Numbered from the stretch's first letter, positions 15,036 to 22,978 are shown. The stretch: 25,702 nucleotides of DNA from Anaerolineae bacterium (GCA_016927095.1 JAFGNI010000186.1:1-25702), one strand, 5' to 3'. Numbers and translations: made by a program. The notes: generated from the sequence alone by a model not told the origin.

Positions 15036-17804
15036 ATGCCACAGCCTGCTGAGCCCCATAGCGCTAACCCATCAGGCACGCCGCTGCCGCGGTTGTTGCG
15101 CACCAAGCTCTTGGTGCCCCAAGTTCATCCTGAGGTGGTGCCGCGACCGCGCTTGCTCTCCCGGCTGGATGGTGGTCTCCGTTGCCCATTGACGCTGGTC
15201 TCCGCCGCAGCCGGCTTCGGCAAGACGACGCTGCTCAGCGCGTGGATAGCGTCCCGTGGCATGGATGCGGCGTGGGTCTCCCTGGATGAGCGGGATGATG
15301 ACCCCCGCCGGTTCTGGGCCTACGTCATTGCAGCGCTCCAGACGCAGTGGCCGGAGGTCGGAGCGACCGCCGCCGTGATGCTTCAGACCCCCCAATTCCC
15401 GCCGATTGAGGGCGTATTGACCGAGCTGCTCAACGACGTGGCTAGCCAGGAGGGACAACACGTTCTCGTCCTGGATGACTATCACGTGATCGACGCAGAG
15501 GCCATTCATCACGGTATCGGCTATCTGGTCGATCATCTGCCGCCGCAGCTGCGCTTGGTGTTGTCCAGTCGCACGGATCCGCCACTTCCGTTGGCTCTCC
15601 TGCGAGCGCGGCGACAGGTGCTTGAGCTCCGCAGCGCCGACCTCCGGTTTACCTCAGACGAGGCCAGCGCGTTTCTAAACGAGGTGATGCGTCTTAGTCT
15701 GGACGCCAACGACCTTGCGGCTCTGGACACCCTGATCGAGGGGTGGGCTGCCGGTCTGCAGTTGGCCGCTCTCTCCCTTCAGGATGTCGCAGATGTTGGT
15801 GCGTTTGTTGGGTCTTTCTCTGGTAGTCACCGCTATGTCTTCGACTACCTTGCGCACGAGATCTTCTATCGACAGCCGGAGACCCTGAGGGCGTTCCTGC
15901 TACGGACGGCTCTGCTGCCGCGCCTCAGCAGCGACCTCTGTGAGGCCGTCACTGGGCATGAGAATGGCCAAGCGCTGCTGGAAGCGCTGGAGCGCGCTAA
16001 TCTCTTCGTCCTCCCCCTCGATCGTGAACGCCATTGGTACCGCTACCATCGTCTCTTTGCCGATTTTCTGCGGGCGCAGATGCGTGACCAGCTTCCTTCT
16101 GACGAGATTGCGGATCTGCATCGCCGCGCGAGCCACTGGTTTGGCATGCGAGAGGAGTACGACGATGCCATCTCACACGCGCTCGCCGCCGAGGATGTGC
16201 CGGCGACTATGGCGTTGGTGAGGCGGGCCGCCAAGGAGCAGTTCAAACACAGCGAGCTTCAGACCTTCCTGGGGTGGCTTGGGGCGCTCCCGCGGGAAGC
16301 TGTGGCGCGGGATGCCTATCTCAGCATGGCCGGCGCTTGGGCTGCGCTGGCGTTGGGACAAAACGAGCCAGCTGAGTCCTATATCAGATCTGTTGAGCTG
16401 GCCCTTGGGTCTCCAGACACGGCGACCGGGAAGCAGCTTTTGGATCGAGTGGCGGGTGTGCGCGCGGAGGTCTCGGTGATCCGTGCCTCGTTGGCCTTCA
16501 ATCGGATGGACCTTAGCGCTGTGAAGCGTCTCTGTCACGAAGCGCAGACTTACATGGCTGAAGGCCAGGATGGTGTCTTCAACGACCGCGTCTCGTTGCT
16601 GGGCATTGCGGCCTTTGACCAGGCGCTTGCGAGGGAGTTCAGTGGTGAGACCGATGCGGCTGTGCGCGCCTTTGAGCAGGCAAACGTGCTGCTGCGGGAG
16701 GACGAGAACAGCCACGTGCTCCCCATGTCGATCAGCCATCTTGCGCAGCTGCAGGTACAGCGCGGGCAGCTGCGGGCTGCAGCCGCGACCTATGAGGCCG
16801 CTTGCGATTCAGTGGATGTTGGCCCGGCGCGCTCGCCCTTGGGTGGATTGGCGTTCACCGGGATGGGATCGTTGCTCTACGAGTGGAACCATCTCGATGC
16901 TGCCGAGACGTATCTGCGCCAGGGCCTGGAACTGGGCCAGCGGTGGTCCGAGTGGGAGATCCTTCTGGCGGGCTATACGGGCCTTGTCCGGATTGCCTTG
17001 GCACGGGGTCAGGTCGCGTGTGCGAGCGAGGTCCTCGAGAAGTGTGCTTCGGAGGCGGAGCGCATGGCTGTGGCTTGGACTCAGCCCGTGGTCCAGGGAC
17101 TGCAAGCTGTTCTGGCCCTGCGCCGGGGTGAGGTTGGGGTCGCTGAACAGTGGGCGGCGCAGACCAGGCATCTGGATGCCGGCCCAATTCCCTATCCCCT
17201 GGAGGCGCAGGCGCTGCTGCTGGCTCAGATCTGCGTGGCCCTGGGCCAAGTGGATCGCGGCTTGGATTTGGTCTCCCGGCTGCTGCCGACCGTGCGCCAG
17301 GGTGGGCGCTACGGCAGGGTGATCGAGGCACGGGTCATCGAGGCTTGTGCACGCGCGGCGCAGGGCGACCGGCCCACGGCTCTCACAGCGCTGGCGGAGG
17401 CGCTGCAGCTTGCCGAACCTGAGGGCTACGTCCGCACCTTTGTGGATGCTGGTGACCAGCTCATCGCCCTGCTCCATGAGGTTGACGTCCTGCCTGGCTA
17501 TACTGCGCGTCTGCTGGCTGCCGCCAGCGAATCAAAGCCGGAGCGCATGGGTGACACAACGAAGGCACCTCAGATGGTGTCCGGGGCGTCTGATGCTCCC
17601 ATTCCCCCTGAGGCCCTCTCTGATCGCGAGCTCGAAGTCTTGGCCCTGATGGCCGAAGGGATGACCAACCAGGCCATCGCCGATAGCCTGTTCATCTCTA
17701 TCAACACCGTGAAGACCCACGCCCGCCATGTCTATGAGAAGCTCGGCGTTCACAATCGCGCGCAGGCTGCTCACAAGGCCGCGGAGCTTCACCTCCTCGA
17801 CTGA
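15036..17804 (+). CDS. LuxR-family transcriptional regulator, MalT-like (STAND ATPase)
   Basis: A 922-residue ATP-dependent regulator. ATG 15036 has GAAGGA 7 nt upstream; an in-frame GTG at 15018 would add six residues. N-terminal STAND NTPase: LLVPQVHP, Walker A LVSAAAGFGKTTLLSAW (K63), VSLDERDDDPRRFWAYVIAAL, Walker B VLVLDDYHVI (D147, D148) and LPPQLRLVLSSRTDPPLPL with sensor-like Arg. A winged-helix region and an alpha-helical, TPR-like middle (about residues 400-800) follow. The C-terminal LuxR helix-turn-helix starts near residue 859 (LSDRELEVLALMAEGMTNQ... TVKTHARHVYEKLGV). By analogy with MalT, an inducer bound by the helical domain would trigger ATP-dependent oligomerisation and activation. 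The adjacent ABC exporter genes are plausible targets. Confidence 0.92.
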   Translation: MPQPAEPHSANPSGTPLPRLLRTKLLVPQVHPEVVPRPRLLSRLDGGLRCPLTLVSAAAGFGKTTLLSAWIASRGMDAAWVSLDERDDDPRRFWAYVIAALQTQWPEVGATAAVMLQTPQFPPIEGVLTELLNDVASQEGQHVLVLDDYHVIDAEAIHHGIGYLVDHLPPQLRLVLSSRTDPPLPLALLRARRQVLELRSADLRFTSDEASAFLNEVMRLSLDANDLAALDTLIEGWAAGLQLAALSLQDVADVGAFVGSFSGSHRYVFDYLAHEIFYRQPETLRAFLLRTALLPRLSSDLCEAVTGHENGQALLEALERANLFVLPLDRERHWYRYHRLFADFLRAQMRDQLPSDEIADLHRRASHWFGMREEYDDAISHALAAEDVPATMALVRRAAKEQFKHSELQTFLGWLGALPREAVARDAYLSMAGAWAALALGQNEPAESYIRSVELALGSPDTATGKQLLDRVAGVRAEVSVIRASLAFNRMDLSAVKRLCHEAQTYMAEGQDGVFNDRVSLLGIAAFDQALAREFSGETDAAVRAFEQANVLLREDENSHVLPMSISHLAQLQVQRGQLRAAAATYEAACDSVDVGPARSPLGGLAFTGMGSLLYEWNHLDAAETYLRQGLELGQRWSEWEILLAGYTGLVRIALARGQVACASEVLEKCASEAERMAVAWTQPVVQGLQAVLALRRGEVGVAEQWAAQTRHLDAGPIPYPLEAQALLLAQICVALGQVDRGLDLVSRLLPTVRQGGRYGRVIEARVIEACARAAQGDRPTALTALAEALQLAEPEGYVRTFVDAGDQLIALLHEVDVLPGYTARLLAAASESKPERMGDTTKAPQMVSGASDAPIPPEALSDRELEVLALMAEGMTNQAIADSLFISINTVKTHARHVYEKLGVHNRAQAAHKAAELHLLD

Positions 17805-17805
17805 T

Positions 17806-17835
17806 GAAGAAGCCGGGGCACCGCCCCGGCTCTTC
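17806..17835 (+). terminator. Hairpin terminator after the MalT-like regulator
   Basis: AGCCGGGGC (17811-17819), loop ACC, GCCCCGGCT (17823-17831); GAAG and CTTC extend the stem past a single bulged A. It begins 2 nt after the stop. The downstream run is CTTCTACC, so the T-tract is poor. Confidence 0.72.
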
Positions 17836-17900
17836 TACCAAGGTTCGTCTGAATCGATTTCGTAGAGACGTCCCCGCTGGGGTGTCTCCCCGCTCATCCC

Positions 17901-17942
17901 TCACCTGAACGGGTGATCCCCGACACCAGGCCAATCACCCGT
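17901..17942. promoter_or_regulatory. Cluster of inverted GGGTGAT half-sites
   Basis: ACGGGTGAT (17909-17917) and ATCACCCGT (17934-17942) are a perfect 9-bp inverted repeat with a 16-nt spacer. A third half-site, TCACC (17901-17905), can pair with GGTGA (17912-17916). The group lies just upstream of the ABC transporter promoter and could be a regulator binding site or overlapping RNA hairpins. Confidence 0.4.
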
Positions 17943-17962
17943 GCGAATCACTAGCCCTGATG

Positions 17963-17991
17963 ATGACGTGGGCCTTCCTGACACCTATACT
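17963..17991 (+). promoter_or_regulatory. Candidate promoter of the ABC exporter genes
   Basis: -10 TATACT (17986-17991) with a weak ATGACG -35 (17963-17968) at 17-nt spacing. The poor -35 is typical of promoters that need an activator. The predicted start near 17998 leaves about 24 nt before ATG 18022 with a strong ribosome site. Confidence 0.5.
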
Positions 17992-18021
17992 GTAGTCGAA
18001 TCGAGCCACAGGAGGGTAGGT

Positions 18022-18939
18022 ATGCGTGAGAGCGCGATTACGGTGAATAGATTCCGCAAGTGCTACGGTGATGTTGTCGCCGTGGATGACATCAGTTTTG
18101 TGGTGGCGCCGGGTGAGGTCTTTGGCCTGCTGGGTCCCAACGGCGCCGGCAAGACCAGCACCCTGGAGTGTCTGGAAGGCATTCGCCAACCCACCGCTGG
18201 GACGCTGGACGTGATGGGGGTAGATCCCACGCGCGATGGCCGAAAGCTGCGCAACCTGATCGGTGTGCAGTTGCAGAGCTCCGGATTGCCGGCGACGATG
18301 CGGGCCGACGAGGCGATGGCCTTTTTCTCGGCCTATCACGGTGTTGCCCCGCGCTACGATCTTCTGGACCGTCTGGGCCTGGCCGAGAAACGCGACAGCC
18401 AGTATGCTGAGCTGTCGACGGGGCAGCAACGTCGCCTGGCTCTGGCGCTGGCGATCGCCCACCGCCCCAAGGTCGTCCTTTTGGACGAGCCGACGGCAGG
18501 CCTGGATGTGGCGTCGCGAAGTGAGCTCCACGATCTCATCCGGGAGCTCCAAGCAGAGGGCACCACCATCGTCCTGGCGACGCACGACATGGCTGAGGCC
18601 GAGAAGATGGCGGACCGGGTGGCGATCCTGTTACACGGTCGCTTGGCGGCTACGGGTACGCCCCGCGAACTGACGGCAACCGGTGACGGGCTGACGAAGG
18701 TCTCCGTCAGAACCGAACGATCACTCCTCACCACCAACGGCACCGCCTTCCCGGCTGTGCACCAGCGCAATGTGAAGGACGCGTATACCATCTACTTCAG
18801 CCGGGATCCCGGGCCGACGGTAAGTGCCATCCTCGCCTATCTATCGGAGAAGAACGACACCCTGATCGACCTGCGCGTCGAGCGTCCGTCGCTCGAAGAG
18901 CGTTTCTTGGAGATTACAAGCACCGGAGGTATGGCATGA
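18022..18939 (+). CDS. ABC transporter ATP-binding protein, DrrA/ABC-2 exporter type
   Basis: A 305-residue ATPase. Walker A LLGPNGAGKTS (residues 36-46), Q-loop region GVQLQSS (83-85), signature LSTGQQRRLALALA (131-144), Walker B VVLLDEPTAGLD (151-162) and H-loop THD (H188). The C-terminal ~90 residues after ELTAT form the accessory region common in DrrA-type exporters of drugs and lipids. ATG 18022 was chosen because AGGAGGG (18010-18016) sits 5 nt upstream and the typical N-terminus (AITVNRFRKCYGD) begins there; the frame is open to GTG 17941, but that would include the promoter. It overlaps the permease gene by 4 nt (ATGA). Confidence 0.93.
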   Translation: MRESAITVNRFRKCYGDVVAVDDISFVVAPGEVFGLLGPNGAGKTSTLECLEGIRQPTAGTLDVMGVDPTRDGRKLRNLIGVQLQSSGLPATMRADEAMAFFSAYHGVAPRYDLLDRLGLAEKRDSQYAELSTGQQRRLALALAIAHRPKVVLLDEPTAGLDVASRSELHDLIRELQAEGTTIVLATHDMAEAEKMADRVAILLHGRLAATGTPRELTATGDGLTKVSVRTERSLLTTNGTAFPAVHQRNVKDAYTIYFSRDPGPTVSAILAYLSEKNDTLIDLRVERPSLEERFLEITSTGGMA

Positions 18940-19748
18940 CGGCTCTGATGCACCATTTCACCTTTGAGTTCAAGACGGGTCTGCGCAACTCCACCCTCTT
19001 GCTGATGAACTACCTCTTCCCTCTGGGGTTCTACGCGATGATGGGATTGGTGATGACTCAGATCAACCCGCTATTCGCCGAGACGATGATCCCCGCGATG
19101 GTGATCTTCTCCGGTCTGGTCAGCACGCTGCTGGGCATGCCCGGCCCGCTGGTTGAGTCTCGCGAGGCCGGCATCTTCCGGAGCTACAAGATCAACGGTG
19201 TGCCGGCTGCTGCCATCCTGCTGATGCCTGCCCTGACAACGGTCTTTCACGTGTTGATCGTGGCGGTCCTTATCGGGCTTACGGGAGCACCACTCTTCGA
19301 TGGCTCGGCCCCCACGCGCTGGGTCCCGTTCGCGCTGGTCACCTTGGTGACCGTGCTCAGCTCGGCTGGGACCGGCTCTCTGATCAGCGTGATCGCGCGG
19401 GATTCACGAGCGGTCGTGCTCGTCTCGCAGCTGGTTTTCCTGCCATCGATGCTCATTGGTGGGCTGATGATCCCGCTGGACGTCTTGCCCTCTTCGGTGC
19501 GCCCCTTCGCATTCTTGCTTCCGGCGTCGCACGCGATGCAGGCCTACTTGGGCTTTGCCTACGAGCAGACGACGCTGCTCTCGCCCTGGATCGCTGTCGC
19601 CGTCCTCGGTGCCAGTGGCCTGATCGGCTTCGGTCTGGCGATCTATCTCTTCAACTGGGACAGCAAGAATGAAGCTCAGCGTGGGCATCCTGCGATGGCT
19701 CTTTTGGCCCTGATCCCCAACGTCATCGCGGCGCTCCTGATGCTATGA
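18936..19748 (+). CDS. ABC-2 type transporter permease
   Basis: A 270-residue membrane protein with about six helices. The conserved region after TM2 reads GMPGPLVESREAGIFRSYKINGVP, like the ABC-2 permease motif where a charged loop contacts the ATPase, and a later segment LVFLPSMLIGGLMIPLDVLPSSVRP matches the P-rich turn typical of DrrB-like and NodJ-like permeases. The start codon overlaps the ATPase stop, so the two are translationally coupled and form an exporter. The substrate is unknown; the neighbouring MalT-like regulator may control it. Confidence 0.88.
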   Translation: MTALMHHFTFEFKTGLRNSTLLLMNYLFPLGFYAMMGLVMTQINPLFAETMIPAMVIFSGLVSTLLGMPGPLVESREAGIFRSYKINGVPAAAILLMPALTTVFHVLIVAVLIGLTGAPLFDGSAPTRWVPFALVTLVTVLSSAGTGSLISVIARDSRAVVLVSQLVFLPSMLIGGLMIPLDVLPSSVRPFAFLLPASHAMQAYLGFAYEQTTLLSPWIAVAVLGASGLIGFGLAIYLFNWDSKNEAQRGHPAMALLALIPNVIAALLML

Positions 19749-19762
19749 GCGGGGCCCAGTCA

Positions 19763-19790
19763 GGGGAGGCTCGCCAAAGCGGGCCTCCCC
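19763..19790 (+). terminator. Terminator after the ABC permease
   Basis: A 12-bp stem GGGGAGGCTCGC / GCGGGCCTCCCC (one T-G pair) with a CAAA loop, 14 nt after the permease stop, followed by GTTCCATTCC. It is a strong stem without a full T-tract. Confidence 0.72.
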
Positions 19791-19829
19791 GTTCCATTCC
19801 TCGATTCCCGGACCACGTCACGGTTTGAG

Positions 19830-20390
19830 ATGACTCCCTCGGACTCCTGCAAGGCCTCAGCCTCGTTATTGGCATCCTGGTGCGACCGAGAGCTGGCGGC
19901 GGGTCTGAACCACCGGTTGACGATCGTTCGGGTGCCCGATGGGGGATACCCGGACGTTGCTCAGGACCTGATCAGACGTTGGGCGCGGGTAGCTGTTGTC
20001 CCGGTGGTGATGCTGCCCCTGACGCGCCAAGACTGTTGCCCAGAGTGCCTGCTTGATCACCTAGAGGCGGCGCTGATGGCGGAAATCGATCCCGTCCCGA
20101 GGTCTCGGCGCTCACCTGAAGAGCGCTTGGTCGATCTGATCAACGGCTTGATGGGTGCATCGCAGGGACTGGCCCTGGTCCTGGTCGGTCTAGAGGCGGT
20201 CCTGTCGCCAGAGGTCCGGGATCTCATAGAGATGTTGGTAGACTACCTGCCGCCCGCCGTGCATCTCTACTTCGTGACTCCTATCCGGCTTCCACTGCGC
20301 AACCTAGCTCGCCTGCGGGTGCGACGGCAGCTGCTGGAGATCGTCTGTGGCCATAGCGAGTCACCTGACTCGGCTGACGGCGGGCCCTAA
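19830..20390 (+). CDS. Degenerate, standalone MalT-type STAND ATPase domain
   Basis: A 186-residue protein whose layout follows the first ~205 residues of the MalT-like regulator at 15036. LVDYLPPAVHLYFVTPIR and RLRVRRQLLEI match LVDHLPPQLRLVLSSRTD and LRARRQVLELR; VVMLPLTRQDCCPECLLDHL matches AAWVSLDERDDDPRRFWAYV; LTIVRVPDGGY lies where LTLVSAAAGFGK is expected. The P-loop lysine and threonines are gone, and Walker B reads LVLVGLEAV with no DD pair, so ATP hydrolysis is unlikely. There is no helical sensor and no helix-turn-helix. The frame is intact from ATG 19830 (weak ribosome site) to 20390. It could be a decoy partner of a MalT-like regulator or a decaying gene remnant; I cannot tell which. 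Confidence 0.6.
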   Translation: MTPSDSCKASASLLASWCDRELAAGLNHRLTIVRVPDGGYPDVAQDLIRRWARVAVVPVVMLPLTRQDCCPECLLDHLEAALMAEIDPVPRSRRSPEERLVDLINGLMGASQGLALVLVGLEAVLSPEVRDLIEMLVDYLPPAVHLYFVTPIRLPLRNLARLRVRRQLLEIVCGHSESPDSADGGP

Positions 20391-20406
20391 GCAGGGGCCA
20401 CCGCCG
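20378..20406. terminator. Hairpin between convergent genes, over a stop codon
   Basis: CGGCGGGCCC (20378-20387) pairs with GGGCC-ACCGCCG (20395-20406) with small bulges, across the TAA at 20388-20390. It lies between the degenerate ATPase gene and the opposite-strand SLC6 gene and may end both transcripts. There is no T-tract. Confidence 0.4.
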
Positions 20407-20485
20407 GGCTGACCGTAGCATCCCTTAGGGTGACGATGTGCTCTGGGTGTGCCAGGCCCACCGGCGAATCCCCACGGCTCACTAT

Positions 20486-21898
20486 CTACAGGATGCCCAG
20501 TCCATTCAGCAACACGATCGCCAAGAGCAAGGGGGTCACAAACTTCACGATCAAGGTGTAGGCTTTGATCACAATGCCGTTGCGCTCTGCGCCCTGATTG
20601 GAGAGTGCCTGCTCGATGTTCCTCGGCCCCCATACCCAACCCACGAAGAGCGTGATGAAGAGGCCGCCCAGGGGCAGTAGGATGTTCTGGGTCGTGAAAT
20701 CGTAGAGGTCGAAGAAGGTCTTGCCGAAGACCGTGACCTCCGCCAGTGTGCTCGATGAGAGCGCCGCCGTCGAGCCGATGGCGGCTAGAAGGAAGGCCGT
20801 GCCGACCGTTGCCGTCCTGCGGGGTACGCCCCACGATTCGTTCACGAAGGCCACGGGTACCTCGATCAGAGACAACATAGCGCCTGTTGCCGCCACCGCA
20901 GCCAAGATGAAAAAGAGCACGAGGAATACGCCTCCCAATGGCATGGAAGCGAAGACCGCCGGAATCGTGATGAAGAGCAGCGATGGTCCTGCCGTTGGTT
21001 CGAATCCAAAGGCGAAGACAGCAGGGAAGATGGCCAGACCAGCCAACAGCGAGACGCCCAGATCGCCCAACATGACGCGGGTCGCCGTTGCCGGGATGTT
21101 CTGGTCGTCCCGGAAGTAGCTGCCGTAGGTGATCATCGTACCCATCCCAGTGGAAAGCTTGAAGAAGGACAGTCCCACAGCGGTCAAGACGGTGAGCCAC
21201 GTCACTTTGCTGAAATCGGGTCGAAAGAGGAAGGTGACTCCCTCGGCAGCGCCGGGAAGCGTCAGTCCGCGCACGGCGACCGCGATAAGCAGTATGAAGA
21301 GGATCGGCATTAACCGCTTGGTCGTCCGCTCGATCCCTTTTGAGACGCCTAGCATTATGATCGCGCTTACCCAGGCCAGCACAATCCACTGCCAAACCAG
21401 GGACTGCAGGGGATTTGAGATGAGTCCGGAGAAGGCCTCGGATGTGGCCGCTGGATCTGTGGATAGGATGCTCCCCCTGATGGCTTCGACGATATAGGCG
21501 AAGACCCAGCCCGCGACTTCGGTGTAGAAAGCCATGATGAGGAAGGCAGCCAACACGCCCATGGCGCCAACTAGCCACCAGGGCTGCCGTTTCGGCGCCA
21601 GTGTGCGCAGTGTTGTGATAGCATTGGCCTTTGCTCGGCGACCCAACATCAACTCCGAGATCATTGCGGGCAGGCCGACTAGCAACGTGCTCAGCAAGTA
21701 GACGGCGACAAAGGCGGCACCGCCGCTCTCCCCGGTCAATGCCGGGAACTTCCAGATATTGCCCAGGCCTACGGCTGAGCCCAGCGTCGCTGTGATGACG
21801 CCCAAAGTTGTCGTGAAGCCATCTCTCTGCGCCGAAGGGGTTGTCATTGCTGCCTTGGCATGGGAAGTCTTCGTTGCCGGGGATGTTCGCTTACTCAT
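20486..21898 (-). CDS. Neurotransmitter:sodium symporter (SLC6/NSS) family transporter
   Basis: A 470-residue protein of LeuT-fold Na+-coupled amino-acid transporters. TM1 holds the unwound substrate/sodium site GSAVGLGNIWKFPALTGESGG (GNIWKFP, residues 46-52), followed by ISELMLGRRAK. TM6-TM8 segments such as GLSFFKLSTGMGTMITYGSYF and the later ATGAMLSLIEVPVAFV fit bacterial NSS proteins. About 11-12 helices are expected, as in MhsT and TnaT. The ATG at 21898 has GGGAGG 13 nt upstream, which is far; Met18 (codon at 21845-21847) is preceded by CCAAGGCAGCA and is an alternative start. A strong promoter lies ~135 nt upstream. The substrate is probably an amino acid or other amine. Confidence 0.93.
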   Translation of the reverse strand: MSKRTSPATKTSHAKAAMTTPSAQRDGFTTTLGVITATLGSAVGLGNIWKFPALTGESGGAAFVAVYLLSTLLVGLPAMISELMLGRRAKANAITTLRTLAPKRQPWWLVGAMGVLAAFLIMAFYTEVAGWVFAYIVEAIRGSILSTDPAATSEAFSGLISNPLQSLVWQWIVLAWVSAIIMLGVSKGIERTTKRLMPILFILLIAVAVRGLTLPGAAEGVTFLFRPDFSKVTWLTVLTAVGLSFFKLSTGMGTMITYGSYFRDDQNIPATATRVMLGDLGVSLLAGLAIFPAVFAFGFEPTAGPSLLFITIPAVFASMPLGGVFLVLFFILAAVAATGAMLSLIEVPVAFVNESWGVPRRTATVGTAFLLAAIGSTAALSSSTLAEVTVFGKTFFDLYDFTTQNILLPLGGLFITLFVGWVWGPRNIEQALSNQGAERNGIVIKAYTLIVKFVTPLLLAIVLLNGLGIL

Positions 21899-22039
21899 AG
21901 TGGTTCAACTGCCTCCCTTCATGTGATGCGAATGGTGGATCCGTGCCAGGTACACACAAACGCCCCCTATCCGCAATGGATGGGAGCGGTTGGTTCCGGC
22001 GTAGGCTAGATGCGCTAGAGCCCGGCGTCAACGTCGTCC
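21899..22039 (-). other. Long 5' leader of the SLC6 gene
   Basis: About 135 nt of transcribed, non-coding leader are predicted between the promoter (22040-22067) and the ATG. It contains an attenuator-like hairpin at 21961-21988 and a tiny five-codon frame just before the gene. No T-box, and no known riboswitch class, was recognised. Confidence 0.45.
21952..21988 (-). terminator. Attenuator-like hairpin in the SLC6 leader
   Basis: On the minus strand, CGCTCCC-ATCC pairs with GGAT-A-GGGGGCG around an ATTGC loop: 11 pairs with one bulged A and one G-T pair (21961-21988). TTTGTGTGT follows at once (21960-21952), a U-rich run. Position inside the leader and the tail suggest conditional termination. 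Confidence 0.45.
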
Positions 22040-22067
22040 ATTATCGTAGCTCGGATGAATCTGTCAA
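22040..22067 (-). promoter_or_regulatory. Sigma70-type promoter of the SLC6 gene
   Basis: On the minus strand, perfect -35 TTGACA (22067-22062), 16-nt spacer and -10 GATAAT (22045-22040), five of six consensus bases. The start is expected near 22033. Confidence 0.8.
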
Positions 22068-22192
22068 GGAGGTTGTGGCATGCAGACAGCTACGGGCCTA
22101 GATGGCTCAAGTTTACCTGCTCTGTCCGTTCGGAAACAAGGCCAAAGCACGCTGACGTAGGGCTCGATTGTCCTGATAAGGCGAGCTGGCCA
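22068..22192. other. Divergent intergenic spacer
   Basis: The DNA between the divergent SLC6 and methyltransferase promoters. I see no gene, RNA or strong repeat in it. Confidence 0.4.
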
Positions 22193-22220
22193 TTGTGTCC
22201 GGTCGGGAACGTTCTATACT
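22193..22220 (+). promoter_or_regulatory. Candidate promoter of the methyltransferase-mvaD operon
   Basis: -35 TTGTGT (22193-22198), 16-nt spacer, -10 TATACT (22215-22220). The predicted start near 22227 gives a leader of about 53 nt. Confidence 0.55.
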
Positions 22221-22279
22221 GACCGCGGTGGGGTATTTGTGACTGCCGCGGGCGGCGTAGGCCGGTCTTGGGGAGGCAG

Positions 22280-22978
22280 ATGAGGGAGCCATCACGGCTG
22301 CGGCGCACCTACGCCCAGGCCTATGCTTGGGCGGCGGAGCGTCTGTATCACGAATTGGCCTGGGCGTATGAGGTCGTCGCGTGGCTGGTGAGCTTTGGGA
22401 AGTGGGATGTGTGGCGGCGACAGGTCCTGGCGCACGTCGTTGGTGAGCGGGTGCTGGAGATTGGCTTCGGGACGGGGGTGCTGTTGGGGGTTGCGGCAGG
22501 GCGTTTCTCGGTGGTCGGCCTGGATCCTTCTCCAGAGATGCATCGCGTCGCGGGGCGACATCTCGTACAACGTCGCCTGGCGGTACCGCGCGTTCAGGGT
22601 AAGGCGCAGGCGTTGCCCTTCGCGGCCGGGTCATTCGATTCGGTGATTGTGACCTTTCCCACCGGCTACATCTTCGACCCCGATACCCTCGCGGCTATCG
22701 CTCGCGTGCTGTCAGCGGATGTCGATGGGCGCCCAGGACGCTGCGTCATCACCGGCCTGGGATCGCGATCGGATTATCCCGTTGTGCAGCGGGCCCATAA
22801 GGGTCTGCTTGGTGGCGCCGGAGCGGATGCCGTCGCATGGTTCGCCGAGCAGGTTACGGCGTTGGGTTTCCGGGTTGTTGTCGTCGATGATGCTGCTTCG
22901 CTGATTCGCATGCCGGTGCTGATCTTGGAGCCCTTGCCAACAGAGGTGGTCGGGAGAGGGGAGGGGGCCTATGGGTAA
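22280..22978 (+). CDS. Class I SAM-dependent methyltransferase
   Basis: A 232-residue Rossmann-type methyltransferase. Motif I is VLEIGFGTGVLLG (residues 58-70), the acidic ribose-binding turn is VVGLDPSPEMH, and the motif around QALPFAAGSFDSVIVTFP corresponds to the post-strand-4 region of UbiE-like enzymes. The N-terminal helix contains YHELAWAYEVVAW. ATG 22280 follows GGGGAGG closely (3 nt); a TTG at 22268 is an in-frame alternative. The acceptor is unknown. It overlaps the next gene by 8 nt and is the first of a three-gene operon ending in a mevalonate-pathway enzyme, so an isoprenoid-related acceptor is possible but unproven. Confidence 0.85.
   Translation: MREPSRLRRTYAQAYAWAAERLYHELAWAYEVVAWLVSFGKWDVWRRQVLAHVVGERVLEIGFGTGVLLGVAAGRFSVVGLDPSPEMHRVAGRHLVQRRLAVPRVQGKAQALPFAAGSFDSVIVTFPTGYIFDPDTLAAIARVLSADVDGRPGRCVITGLGSRSDYPVVQRAHKGLLGGAGADAVAWFAEQVTALGFRVVVVDDAASLIRMPVLILEPLPTEVVGRGEGAYG

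Noticed and set aside
20995..21010. GGTTCGAATCC, a tRNA T-loop-like string
   Set aside because: It lies within the SLC6 coding sequence and no acceptor, D or anticodon stems surround it.
21899..22039. T-box riboswitch in the SLC6 leader
   Set aside because: The conserved T-box bulge (complement of the tRNA end) and the stem I features are not visible; only the terminator-like hairpin is.
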